The notes under the pieces: generated by a model
Databases searched by the model: none
What the model was told of the DNA's origin: nothing
What the model saw: the letters and a program-made list of their open reading frames with translations, nothing else
Shown: positions 15,265 through 26,986 of the stretch, one piece after another
Layout: every line of letters begins with the position of its first letter
Numbering within the stretch: the stretch's first letter is position 1
NCBI GenBank assembly: GCA_030435675.1
Contig: CM059624.1
Location: 1,946,769 to 2,010,768, forward strand
Origin: Steinernema hermaphroditum
Lineage: Eukaryota; Nematoda; Chromadorea; Rhabditida; Steinernematidae
Direction of reading: 5' to 3'
DNA: 64,000 bases
Made by a program: the position numbers and the translations under genes

Positions 15265-18200
15265 ATGGAATACTTGAGCCTGCTTGCCCTCATCTTCCTC
15301 TGCTTCACGTCCGCTCTCATCCTCTGGTATCTTCTTGTCACCTGGGCGCTCCTCGGATGTACCAGGAAGAGTTCGACGTTCGTGCTGCTGACAAGTCAGG
15401 CGATCAACGACATCTACGCGCTCAGCCAGTCGGCGTGGCACTTCGCCTATCTCGTGGCTGGGGTGTACAAGGTAACTCTTTGACATGAAATGGAAACTCC
15501 TATTTGAGCCGAATTTACATCGGCTGAGTTCTTAAAGCCTTTTCCTCTAATAGATCTTCTTATAATGAACATTAGTAGTGTAGGGCTAAAAGACTCGAAA
15601 TTCATAGGACATAGTCACGTAGCAACTCACGACCTATACAACACACATGACATCATCGTCACCAATGCTAACTAGTCTAACTGGGAGTGTGCATCAAGTC
15701 CGATTTCGAGCGAAGAGAACACCACTTTTCCTTGCTCGTCTGCGCGCTCTCCCCCCCCCTCCTCTTAAAAGCCTACAAAAAGGCTTGGACTCGAACTCCG
15801 ATTCGGGAAAAAACCAAATCCGGAGTAGAAGTCCGGAATAATGCCTCCGAATGGACCAGGACTCGAGGTGTCACAGAGGTTCGCTGCAAAGAGTGAGTGG
15901 TCGTTCTTGGCACGACTTTTCCGCAAATTACAGCTGCAAGCGAGCTGCAGGCGAGCTCTGCAATCACTTTTTGGAAGGCCTGACATCCAGGCTTGGCTTA
16001 GGCTCTGGCTATGGATTTAAAGCGACCCCAAAGGTCGAGTCCTGCAGTCTTGAAAGCTTGGCGGAAAAGTCGTTGCCAAGACCTACCATCACTAATCATA
16101 ACACGTAAGATCATTTCTTCGATTTAGCGCACACATTAATCCACTATGAGAGATTTCCCAGCAATGCCTTTATGTTTCCCATATGCCAAATTTTTAGTGG
16201 ATGTTTTTGTAAATTCTTGGAATTCCATCCACATTTAAACGAGAGAAAAGACCTTTATTAGGACTATGATCTACATGTGGAATTTTCCACATGTTCCCGT
16301 CTGTCACAGTTCTGCCAACCACGTTTTCACGTTCTCACAGCTTTCCGAGTTTCCTATTTTTTGGTTGGTGTCGTCGACTTTGGCGTTTTGGAGCATGATT
16401 TGGTGGCTTCCATGGGCAGCATAACGAAGAGGACTGGGAACCACCACCCAGCTGGTGGCGCAGACATCGTTCTTCGACTTGAGTAGCAGCGCGGGTGGTT
16501 GAACGCTGGTCACTGGCTTGTTGACAAGATTGTTACTGGAGTTTTGGTCGGGCCTTCTGGCAGCCGGGACGATCACTGAGCCAACAAGGACGGCCTATAA
16601 CTCACTCAGCTCATTCAGCTAACCTCAAAGAGTGGACGACCCGACCCCTTTAAACTGCGTTCACGGACCGAAAGTGAATTGTTTTTTTCAGTACAAACCA
16701 ACGGTCTCTTTTCATCATTTCCGTACAGTATACTCTTCCTCAAAATTCCAATCCCTCGCATCACACTTCCTTATTTCCAGGAGACGTTCCTTCCCGACCG
16801 TTGGCTAAGCGTCATCCACGGCACCTTTGAGCTGATCAGCCTGCCGCACTACCTTGTCATCGCCCTCAATCGCGCCATCTTCCTCATCGACTACACCGAA
16901 CTGAATCACTGTTTCCAACGCCAAACGACCATATGGATCTGCGTTTGCAGTTGGGTGGCGCCCTTCTTCGCCAACCTCATCCTTCACGGATTCGAACGTC
17001 CCGAAAATGGCGGCTTTTATGTAAGTTCGCGTCATACGAGTGGGCTAACACTCGAAATGTTAATCAGGAGTTCCTGTGGGGTTTGTGATGGTGAGGTTGG
17101 CGATAACAATATTCATACTATGGTCGACGATTACAAAGTACTTTAATAGAAGAACGTAGTTCATTTGCAACTTTCAAACAGTAGAAGGACAAGGAAGAGT
17201 ACTGTAGTGACGGATTAGGGCTTTTCAAGAATTGTTTGTTGTCCTCATGGACTGCCTGGACAAAGAGCCAAGGTGAAGGAGTCTACGCAAACAGGAAACA
17301 GGTTGAATGGCGGAGGAAGGGCGTTCTGGGGGGATTTGCAAAAGCTTGTGGGACGCATTCCGGGCACTCATAAACAAGCAGCGTAATATAAAGGGATGAC
17401 TCTGTGGGCTCATTCAAATTTTGGGTTTTGGGGTATAGGGCGCCGGGGGAAGTGCAGGGCGTCTTGACAACTTCAGACTGAACTTGGTGCTGGGGTACAG
17501 TAGGATAAATTGGATGGACTCTCTGGCTGGATGAACTAAATGTGTTCTGATAGGCTAGCTGCTGGATGATTTAGAGCTGGGGCTCTGAGCCATAAGCAGC
17601 GCCAGGTACAGGGATACTGTAGGATCGGACGGCTTCGGGGCCTGGATTCCACCGCTCTTCTGGAGGATGTACAGATACGCAACGTATCTAGCGAACGCTG
17701 TTTTCTCTCTGAACATCCCACAGTTCTCAAAAAAAAACTCAAAAACCAAACACACAGGAATTCGCTCTTATACTACCAGCTTGAGATCTTCATGTTCCGA
17801 CTAAGATCATGTTCCCGATGTTTGCATGAAAACAGTTTTCACGCCAAGTACAGTTCAATAGTCTAATCCGTTATTTTGAGGGGATTAAAGCATGAACTTC
17901 TCAACCCTATAGCCATGTTGTTGTGATCGAAAAATATTTGTCTGCTAAGTGAGGATTCCGACTCCAAACTAGAAATAACCGAAATTTAAGCAGTTCAGAA
18001 GGATAATCCAACAGGGGACCATGTAGCCCTCAAAAAACATCTTTGGGGACAAATGTTTTTTCAGTTCTGGACTACAGTATCCTATCTCAATCATATTTGT
18101 CTATTACCAGGCACAGCCATAGAAATCTGAATCATTTTCTCATCGGTCTTCAAAAATGGTTCCATAAAATAGTCAGAAATTTCACACATCTTACATTTTT

Positions 18201-18822
18201 AGTCCCACAAATCCTGAATTTTCAGCTGTTCGAGCCACAAGGCCTCTTCATGGGTACCCAGTCCTCAGGCTTCGAACTGAAATCCACTCTCAGCATCATC
18301 TTCGAGTTCGGGTTCTGCACCACGGCAATCTGCGTTATCGTCATCTACGTCATCGCCATCATCATTCATGGATGGAAACGTAGACGTAGGGAACTGTTTA
18401 CGTCGATATACCTGAAATTAAGCTGTTTAGAAATCTCAATCCCGGAAACTAGCTTCCAAAATCGAAGCGTAGTTCTGTCGAGAAACTGGAAAACGGAGAT
18501 GAGACTTACATTCGTGTGCCTCATCAATTTGCTTCCAGCAATCGTAAGGAACTTAAGCATGCACGTTTACGGTGTGTACCTTAAGATAACGTCGATCATG
18601 AACTTCGCCTGCCCGCATCTAGGCCCAACCGCTACCGTATTCTACGCCCTCATGACCATCCTGGACAATTCGATCAACTCCCTGGTTCTGCCCATGTTTA
18701 GCAAAATCGTTCGAGACACTTTGATAATGAAGATTCAGTTCTGGGACAACCAGTTGAGAAGGAAAATGACCCCTTCTATTGTGATCCAATTCGCGAGCGG
18801 GGCCAGTGAAACACACAAATAG
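15265..18822 (+). CDS. Nematode chemoreceptor-like seven-transmembrane protein (gene 1)
   Basis: Five exons: 15265-15471, 16781-17020, 18226-18379, 18431-18543, 18586-18822; 316 aa. TM1-2 lie in exon 1 (SALILWYLLVTWALL; FVLLTSQAINDIYALSQSAWH), TM3-4 in exon 2 (FELISLPHYLVIALNRAIFL), TM5 in exon 3, TM6-7 in exons 4-5 (EMRLTFVCLINLLPAI; YALMTILDNSINSLVLPMF). The LNR after TM3 sits where rhodopsin-type receptors have DRY, as in nematode Srx/Srt chemoreceptors; the exact family is uncertain. Exon boundaries and phases match genes 2 and 3 except that exon 2 (240 nt) equals their exons 2+3 (143+97), so one intron is missing here. The last acceptor (CCTTAAG) is weak but aligns with paralog positions. 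Confidence 0.7.
17122..17318 (+). repeat. Direct repeat unit A (second copy at 18,967)
   Basis: About 195 bp, from GGTCGACGATTACAAAGTAC through GACGGATTAGGGCTTTTC to GGAAACAGGTTGAATGGC, nearly identical to 18,967-19,162. It lies in intron 2 of the chemoreceptor gene, while unit B lies just beyond the gene's end. Confidence 0.8.
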
Positions 18823-18966
18823 ATTGATTTTTTGGGAGTAATGTTTCATATGTTATAAGATATATTTTCTGGCATATTGTTGAACGTGTTCTGCTTATAA
18901 ATGCGTTTGTTCCACTCTCTGTGATAGATTCTCAGACAACGGTACTTTAATACTTACTTTAATTAA

Positions 18967-19162
18967 GGTCGAGGATTACAAAGTACTTTAATAGAAGAAC
19001 GTAGTTCATTTGCAACTTTCAAACAGCAGAAGGACAAGGAAGAGTACTGTAGTGACGGATTAGGGCTTTTCAAGAATTGTTGTTGTCCTGATAGATTGCC
19101 TGGACAAAGAGCCAAGGTGAAGGAGTTTGCGCAAACTGGAAACAGGTTGAATGGCATAAAGG
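18967..19162 (+). repeat. Direct repeat unit B
   Basis: Nearly identical to 17,122-17,318, differing by a few substitutions and small indels. High identity implies a recent copy event or an active dispersed repeat. Confidence 0.8.
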
Positions 19163-20058
19163 AGGGAAGCATGCTCGAAGGCATAGCTATTATATGGGCC
19201 CAGATGGGTTGCTTCTATTGGGTTGGATCAGTGAAGAGCGAACACTTTTCAACGGTTGTTTTTATATTTTATTTTCAATGATATCTCTGGTCAAGGTCTT
19301 CACCATTCTTTTGTAGAACTTCAGCCCACTTCATGGCAAGAGACGGATCTCTCGTGTATAGAATTCGCTGGGTTTAAAATCGAAAAATGTTTTGGTCCAT
19401 TTTTCGACTTTTTCATTTTATCCTGAGTGGTTTACACTAATGTCGAATACAAGTGAGGGTAAGACAGAGCTAAGAGAGCGTTATATGAGCAGCAAACAGG
19501 AATCTTTAAGCTCAAAATGGAGGGACATTGTGGAAGTCAACATGGAAAATTAATTAACCAATTGGAATTGGCATTCTGCAGGTAAAACCCAGCGATGAAT
19601 GTGATTAAAGGCAGTCGACGTCCATCACACAAATCGTACTATACGTCGCATTCCTCAATCGCGACATGGCATCTTAAGGACCCGCAGGTCGGAATAGGCC
19701 TCCACGATCAGGTGGAATGCTACGGACAAACGATAAATCATAATGTGGGGTGAGTATTCACAGTACTGCGCACTGTACAACGCATCTGTAAACAATGGGA
19801 ACTTATGGCCATTTTTCAACCGAAATCCCAATGTTTTATCGACCAAAAAATGGTTGTTGCTACTCTATAAGACAGGTCAAATCTAGAAAACTCCCACTCA
19901 GGATGAGAATACAAAAGACTAGATAGCATCTGATAGATGAACATTTCCTCCGATGCAACAGCGCACTTTACACTGTGGATGCGATGCATGTTGGAACTTA
20001 ACACGTCAATGTTTCCTTTAGAACCTAGCTCTAGCGTCAGTCGACATCTGCCTCCATC
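19163..20058. other. Spacer before orphan-family copy 2
   Basis: AT-rich, no supported exon. The 60 bases before 20,059 are the presumed 5' UTR of the next gene. Confidence 0.35.
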
Positions 20059-20988
20059 ATGGATACACTCCCATTTGCCTTCTATGATGCTGTAATCTCA
20101 TCACTGGACGATCCACTACCCGTCACATCCATCGGCTCCCTCTGGAGTCCGATCGCCATGGATCATATTCAGAAGAGAATCTCGATAAGCGTTTGTTTTC
20201 GCTTCAACGGCCGCTTTGAAGAGTGTACCTTCATGAAGGAGCCTTATGTCTATCTGAACGCATTCGAATTCGTTGATCTCCTCCAAAAAGATGGCAGATT
20301 CGTACGCATCAAGAGCGTTTTCATTATGGACAGTTTATCGGCAAATTTGCACTGGGGAAGAAGTACGAAGTGGACGAGAGTGGACCGGTCCGCCCGAAAG
20401 AGACTTCTACAGGCTGTAGCTGCAAAATACAGGCCTGCTACAAGTGGTCTTCTCTACATGCCTACCTGCAAGCGCACATTGCAGAAACACTTCCTGAAAA
20501 AGGCGCCTCCCATGGCCAATCTTAGCATGCTAAAGCTGGGCTATGTAGGCCGCAGAAGCGAGAAGTTCCTTCAGACTACGCTGCAGACCTGTCCTCATCT
20601 TGTCGACCTAACCTTACTCGGTTCATGGACGAACAACGTCAAAGACGCCATCATTGACTTCATTCACCGAAGCACCAATCTGAGTTTCGATGCCAGAACG
20701 ACGCAGATAGACTTTGATTACCAGGAAATTACGGTAATTTTCGATCACTGGAAGAGGCTCAGAATGGCAACGGACGAACAGCCAGGCTGCAAAACATGGG
20801 ACTTCCAGGCAAGAACGACTTTCACTGGAATGGAGCTCATTTTCTACACTTCTACGCTGACTATGAACAACATGTTTCGCATCGAGCATCCGAGGGGACA
20901 GACGGTATTAGTGGTCAGTGGCGGGACACAGTACGGTGTTTGGGCTAGCATGTTCTCTCGCACTTGGAAGGACGCGAACTTGAATTAG
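20059..20988 (+). CDS. Nematode orphan family protein with an F-box-like N-terminus (copy 2)
   Basis: A single-exon frame of 309 aa starting MDTLPFAFYDAVISSLDDP, matching the family signature of copies 1 and 3. The middle contains short leucine-rich strands (MANLSMLKLGYVG; CPHLVDLTLLGSW) reminiscent of the repeat portions of F-box-associated proteins, and the C-terminus is a beta-like FTGMELIFYTSTLTM region. About 100 aa longer than the other two copies. AATAAA at 21,020-21,025, 31 bases after the stop, marks the 3' end. Function unknown; an adaptor role is inference only. Confidence 0.6.
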   Translation: MDTLPFAFYDAVISSLDDPLPVTSIGSLWSPIAMDHIQKRISISVCFRFNGRFEECTFMKEPYVYLNAFEFVDLLQKDGRFVRIKSVFIMDSLSANLHWGRSTKWTRVDRSARKRLLQAVAAKYRPATSGLLYMPTCKRTLQKHFLKKAPPMANLSMLKLGYVGRRSEKFLQTTLQTCPHLVDLTLLGSWTNNVKDAIIDFIHRSTNLSFDARTTQIDFDYQEITVIFDHWKRLRMATDEQPGCKTWDFQARTTFTGMELIFYTSTLTMNNMFRIEHPRGQTVLVVSGGTQYGVWASMFSRTWKDANLN

Positions 20989-21025
20989 TTGTCAACGCCA
21001 GAAGAGCTTTAGTTCTATAATAAAT

Positions 21026-21971
21026 GCTATAAAAGGTCATTCTGCTTGTTATTTAACGCTGCGTGTGGTCGCCACTTATGCATTCGTCTTCAACGAGTAA
21101 ATGGGCAATGCTCGTTCACTGAAAATGGGACATCGCACACATTTGACTGATACGCGGTCGTAAATTCCGTTTCTGGGCTGTTCTAGAACGTTGGGGACCT
21201 GTCTAGACATCTCTGTCTCGGATGACTTGCATGCATCCGCTCCTCACTCGCCGTGAATTCAGGAAATACGCCTCTGAACACCGACAAGGGATGAGCGAGC
21301 ACACACAACGGTTAGAAAGCTTATTCACAAAATTTGCCCTTCAATACTCCGGTTTATTTCGTTAATAAGCGTTCCGATCACTGCGTGCGGTCGTTCATCT
21401 TTGACCGCGACTATAAATGCCTTTTACCGTACTTCCCTACCGTAATCCGTATCGATACCAACAAAATTTGGCCGTATGAATCTGAGTCGTTGGGATACAG
21501 CTATATATGGCTACAGCCTTTTGAGGACGTCAAAATCGCTCACATGTCTCCGGCTTAGAAGGTGTCCCAGCGCGATTACCCTGAGAGCGCAATTCCTCAT
21601 CAGTGGTCCTCATCGAGTACATATTCAGCGTTCAGTTCGCATAAAATGACGCCTAGATATCGTCAGTTCTTCTTGCTTAAGTAAAAGCTCCTGTTTACAA
21701 CGATGGTTATCTACGACAGATCCCCTCTTATGCAATGGGACGGTGAAATATTACATTCCTCTGTCACAGTAATCCCTATCTGGGACCGAACACCGACCGC
21801 TATGCACCCAAAGACCGTCTCAAACAGTCAGCACCCGGAGACAGACACGACCGTCATTTGCAGACAGCTTCGCCCCTTCAAATAGACTCTGCAGAGACTG
21901 CCCCATTCAATTGGTCGCATTTGTAGCTCACTGGTCGGTCGTTCAGCGCTTTGCGCTCTACTCAAGCCTTC
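21026..21971. other. Spacer
   Basis: Two short plus-strand open frames (21,334-21,558 and 21,703-21,885) lack splice context or family resemblance. Nothing else is supported. Confidence 0.3.
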
Positions 21972-22327
21972 ATGACGCCCAAAGGATCTTCGCTCGGTGA
22001 GTTTCTCCGACCTCTTGCCTCAACAGTAATCGCTTCCGTTGTAGCCGACCAGGAAGCTGCACCTGCTGCCGGTTCGTCCGCTGCATTTGTGCATTCTGGT
22101 GGTGCACAAGTCGCCAATGCGCCAGGTGCCATTCCCGTCGTTGAGCTTCCGCCCTCGCCGAAGGATCGCGGTTCCGCGGAGATTCTGGAAGATTTCAGTT
22201 GCTGCTGTGGGTGTTGTTGTTCGCGTACGGTTTGTTTTCTTTTTTGGAGTGTTCTATTTATATGTGTTCCTTGTAGCTCGCTCAGGTTGCCATCGCCCTC
22301 GTCAGGATGCTTGAGTTGAAGGATTGA
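21972..22327 (+). CDS. Small Ala/Pro-rich protein with a cysteine cluster
   Basis: Exon 1 is 21972-22229 and exon 2 is 22277-22327, phase 0, 47-bp intron (GTTTGT...TTGTAG); 102 aa. An Ala/Pro/Ser-rich low-complexity body ends in EDFSCCCGCCCSRT followed by a hydrophobic helix (LAQVAIALVRMLEL). The CCCGCCC cluster next to a helix suggests palmitoylation and membrane attachment (inference). The donor is weak (GTTTGT), so the junction is tentative. No family recognised. Confidence 0.4.
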
Positions 22328-23047
22328 AAACCGGACAAGATTGTACTGACTGTCTACATGCTGTTATAAATGCAGTTCTGTCTCTGAAAGTGTTCGCTTT
22401 TCACGACGTCACTTTGTGGCGGAAATCTTGGATTATTCTCGTACTATTTGAACCGTTCATGCTGGGTGTTGCCTTTAGGTGTCAGTTTCGTGAACGGTTC
22501 GAAAAGCTGGGGGATGAAGATGCGCCTTAAATACGGTTTATGCAGAAACAGCCACAACCAGTCAATCAGAGTGCTCCATCTGTGTCCAACTCGTCTGCTC
22601 CAATCGTGCCAGCTCAAGCTGCTTCTTCAGATGCTCCAGCAGCCGGTGGTCAAACTCCACCAGGCGCTGGACAGCTCGAACGACTAAATCGTCTTTCTTT
22701 CTCGCCACATCAAATATGGCCACTTTACTAGTCGTTGCATCGTTGATAGCCTCAACCGAATCTGGAATTACATCGCCTACGAGTCTGTCCAATCTGTTTT
22801 AACTGGTCTGTCCGCTCTCTAATGATAGAGTGCCGGTGAACAGAGAAATCTATGATCGTCTGCCCCTCTCTAGCCAATCCGTCATCAAGTTTCGAATTCG
22901 AATCTTTTGCAGAGTCGTGCTTACGGCGCTTTGAAAATAGAACACCCCGTTCTTAAATCCCCCTGTCTCATATTTGCTTTTATATCAACAAAATATACTA
23001 TAAGATCATCAAACGGACAACACAACATATAAATCTTCTTTTCTCTT
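22328..23047. other. Unresolved stretch with coding-like fragments on both strands
   Basis: Plus 22,540-22,731 is Pro/Gln/Ala-rich; minus 22,562-22,940 is open in two adjacent frames giving coiled-coil-like peptides (REGQTIIDF, RLLEHLKKQLELARLEQ). A stop and frame change separate them and I could not build a consistent gene. Confidence 0.3.
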
Positions 23048-26000
23048 TCATGCCTCTTTCCTTTTCTTCCAGTCAAAAGCAAATCGGATCACATCCTCCT
23101 CGAATGCGACCTTCTCCGGGTCGTCGATCGAGTTGTAAAGTCTCTCAACATAGGCTAAGAATGCCGCCTTCGACGCTGATATCGATGCAGAGGTCGTTGA
23201 CGATTTCGAGGTAGACGTTGCGGTGGGTGTGATAGATCGTGTAGTGTTCGGGGTCAGCGTGGGCATAGGGCTGTTGACAGGCGAGCCACCGCCTGCGGGA
23301 GGTCGAATCAGCTTTAGTCTTCTGACGTTTCCAGCAGTGGCCGTGGCCGAAGCGGGCATGACATTCTTCAACTCTTCTTGCAGTCTGCGCTTTCCTGCAA
23401 GAAATTGATATATTCCGAAACCGAAAAGCTCACTTACGGAATCGATCCGCACGGCCTCCAATGATCGTACTCTGGTTAGGATTGTTATAGCGAGGGAACT
23501 GCACATCGTTCACAGGCGGCTGCACCTTCAGATCGAACGGTGTGAATCTCTTGCCGTTATCATTGAGCGAGTGGGCGCCACTTTCAGCCCCGCTGAAGCT
23601 GAAGTCGTCGCCCAACTCGATGGACAACTGCTGGGGACTCGTGTTCGGCTCTTCTATCGGGAAGATCTCGTCTGGATCGTCATAGTCGTCATTATCCATC
23701 AAGTCCTCACTTCTTCTAGTCGACGTAGACGAGAACTCTTTCTCGTTCTTCGGAAACGCCGGGATGGAAGACATCGTTTTCGGATGATTACGGTGGCCGC
23801 TTTTCTCGAGGAACTTCATGTGAGGGTAGAACGGGAAGAGGGGATCGTCGGAACGGCCCTCTTGTTGTTGGCGGAGCTTTTCGTCTTGGTAGCTCTTCTT
23901 CAGCGATTTCCAGCCGGATTTGACTTCGCGTTCTGAAAAAGGGAGCGTTTGTTCATGTTGTGAAGGTGACGTTTGGTGACCTAAGGCACGGAAGCAATGG
24001 TTAAAAAACATGTCATATCTTAGGTTATGTTTCTTGCACTAGATTTTAGAACTTAAACTCCAACCTAAGCTGATACAGTGTGTGCCATTTATTGCTTGTT
24101 TTTGGTGACTTTAGGCACAAAAACAATGGCTGAGAAGACATGATTTATGAGTCAGTGAAATCTTAGGGTTTGAACTAGGTTTGGCCAAATTTTTGCACTT
24201 AAAGTCCAGTCCAACCCGTTACAGTATACCATTCATCAACCTACCGCGCTTCTCCATCTCTTCAGCATACTTATCGAAAGCTGGAAATTGGTACGGGCAC
24301 TCATACATATATCTATCCCGAGACGGGGCAGACGGAGGCTCAGCCGAAAGTTCGTGGGGCTTTGGATCACCGGGTGGTAGAACCATCGTTCAGCTCCTTG
24401 TAGACGAATGAAAATGGCCGACGCTCTGTTTTTTATGGGGAACAGTTCCCATAGAAACGAGGCGAAGTATGGCAATGGTGGGGAGAGCGAGGCGTCGCCG
24501 ACTCTTTTGCCTTCTCAATCAATTTAGAGCATGAGCGTGAGGAGCGAGCGAAAGGCGGCTAAGGGCGCGCGGGATTAAGGGAAGCCGACGCATAATGCGT
24601 GTATAAATAGTGCATAGGCTGCCACTTTGAAATATTGGATACGCTGAAGAGAGAGCTAAATGGTGATGAGGGACGTTCCTGGGGATAGAGTTCAATGACT
24701 AGAGGGACCTCTAGTCTCGGACTTTTGGGGGTAACTGAACATTATTCTTGAAAAACTCCGTGCTTTGCAAGAAATACAAGAACTCAGGATATAGTATGAA
24801 CTTTACAAACATAAAATCCTCGGTCCACCGGTCTTGACACGAAAGATGCGAGGCAAGCCTGGGCTCATTCGACCCGCCAGGTGCTGCTTAGATAAAGCAA
24901 AGTCCAGGTAAAGCACGTATTTTGGCAACAAACGTGTTTATTCAAGCAAATCGTGTCGGGACCGCACGGACCGGTACTTTCGATTTATGGAGCCTTTGAC
25001 TTAAAAGCCCTTTCAAGGCTCCTGTCGCGACTTTTTCAGGGCGAAATTCGCGTCATATTCAATGTATTTCCCCGGATAATTCGTATGTTTTCTCCTCACA
25101 TAAGAGATGATTTGAAAAACTCAAGAAACTATCTGATAGACCAGTATCTGACTTATCGTTTAGTCCGACATTGTACAGCGAACTATAGAAATGTACAGGG
25201 TCAGCGAGGATAGCGTGTGTCTTTACATGGAAATTCGTATATGGGGTCAGAAATCAGAGGGTCAAGGAGTATAGGACTGACGAACGGATTGGCTAGCTGT
25301 TCAGCCGATCCAACCCGTTAGCCTTTGAAGGCACTCTCTTCAAGAGAGGGCAGAGACGAACAGAGAACCGATATGTGAACGGCATTCGGCCTTTTCTCTG
25401 TTCGTCTGCTCTCTCTCGAACCGATGCAACCAGACGGGATAGACATGCCAACAGGAGTTCGGTTGGACCACATATACGGTATGTACGACTGAAATTTCTA
25501 ACCACCGAACCTTTAGACCACTAAACATTTTTCGGCTGTTGCCTAACTTCACATCTGTCACGCAGCATAACCTACTACTGATCTCTTGGTCTCACTTTAC
25601 ACGGAAATTCGTATATTCACCAATCGAGACGTCAGGCTATGGGTGCACAATGCGATACTGGATGCTTTAACTGATTGACAGAATACGAGATTTGGGAGTT
25701 TTTCGATACTCCAACCCAATGAAAATCTTCTAGAATAGTTAACATACCAAAGCATTAGAAAAATACGAAAAACTCCCGACAAATATCGATCAAATGTGTA
25801 TTCAAAACCGTACCGAAAAAGGTGACTTTTACGACCCTAAAACAAGTCTACTCGAACGGCTGACATTTACCGATGACCTCATTCGAAAAAACGCGATATT
25901 ACCCACAAATAGAAGTGGTTCGCTTGAAAGAAAAACCCCGTAATTGAAACGAGTCAACAGTGAACAAAATGCCGAACGTATGGGATTTACCTGAAGTTCC

Positions 26001-26135
26001 AATCGTGTTCGCCAGTTTTGCAAAAAGCAATCCTTTGGTGGCACTGTTCAAGTAGTTAATGTCGGACCTGTCCCAGAAGCACGGATTCTTCTGCATGAAG
26101 TTGATCAGCATCAGCTTTTGCTCGTCGTCGAGCAT
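23048..26135 (-). CDS. MADF-BESS domain protein (putative transcriptional regulator)
   Basis: Exons 26135-25991, 23932-23438 and 23394-23048; phases 1 and 1 agree, 328 aa. The MADF domain is split by the 2.06-kb first intron: exon 1 gives the N-terminal helix with MQKNPCFWDRSDINYLNS and FAKLANTIGTS, exon 2 continues EREVKSGWKSLKKSYQDEK and PHMKFLEKS, which is the order in MADF (Myb/SANT-like DNA-binding) domains. A long Ser/Thr/Pro-rich linker follows. The C-terminus ASKAAFLAYVERLYNSI...EDVIRF resembles a BESS interaction motif. Expected to be nuclear and to bind DNA. The ATG at 26,135 follows a TTTTGCAG acceptor, so a further 5' exon may exist. A second phase-compatible first exon lies at 24,386-24,245. 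Confidence 0.7.
24245..24386 (-). CDS. Candidate alternative first exon of the MADF-BESS gene
   Basis: ATG at 24,386; encodes MVLPPGDPKPHELSAEPPSA and then a YECPYQFPAFDKYAEEMEKR stretch. It ends in phase 1 at a GTAGGT donor, so it can join exon 23,932 in frame (EKR-EREVKSGWKS). The resulting isoform would lack the first MADF helix. It looks protein-like, but expression evidence is needed to prefer it over exon 26,135. Confidence 0.4.
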
Positions 26136-26986
26136 CTCTCCCTGCAAAAGACGGGAATCTATAGCTCGGCGGAAGAACACGCATAACGCGACATTCCTCG
26201 ATGGGGAGAATAAGTCGCGCGCCGTGATTCGGTGGACGTGCGAAGAACGGAGGTACCGCGGATCAATATCGCGCCACTCGATGTCGCTGGACTAGAGACG
26301 TCGACCGTTCGGTCGCGATGGGTTTTGCGGGGAAAGAGTGCCTGGAACGATGCCAAAAGTAGGCGGAATGAGGAGTGCATCGCTTTGATGAAGAGGAGCT
26401 TTCTGGGAAATCTCTGTTAGGTTCCTTTGCTGAGGACGCAAGGAAAGTAAAACTGAAAAATGGTTGGGGGGAGTCAATTCCGGACACACAAAATAACATC
26501 AAACATACTTATACACAAACATAAGTTTATTTCCATTTATATATACCTTCCGAAGGATGCTTACAGGGTCTTTGTGCATGAACTGATGAGATTTCGAAGA
26601 TACAGTAATCTCCTCTAGCCCCACTTGTCCGCTAAGGTTGAACGCGACACTTCAGAAGGTTTCCTTGTTGATTGATCGTGTTCTATGACTCTATACGGAC
26701 TGAGTTGCCGCTTTCGGGTACCCGAACTTTTGGGTACCCGGATTTCGTTCTAGGTTGTCCCGAAGATACGGCTTCTTACTGTTTCAAGGACCGCACTAAG
26801 CAATGGGATCGTCACTATGGTTCTTGTGCTTTGTGTAAGGTGAAAGTGGAACGATGAACGGAAAATTTAATCAACGAAGAACAACTTACAGTATATATTA
26901 ATAACAATCAGAAACAAATGATCAACTGTCATTGAGAATCAAAATCTTTGAGACGAAGGGATGATTGCCCTTTCCATCCATGATAC
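26136..26986. other. Upstream region of the MADF-BESS gene
   Basis: The presumed 5' UTR/upstream exon lies here. A palindromic GGGTACCCGGA / GGGTACCC patch occurs at 26,715-26,745, similar to that at 640-680. No exon defined. Confidence 0.3.

Noticed and set aside
16304..16576. 90-codon minus-strand ORF inside chemoreceptor-like gene 1 intron 1
   Set aside because: No signal peptide, motif or splice context; compatible with chance.
22562..22940. Minus-strand coiled-coil-like fragments vaguely like a SNARE
   Set aside because: Two frames separated by a stop, weak splice signals and no clear SNARE layer pattern or anchor.
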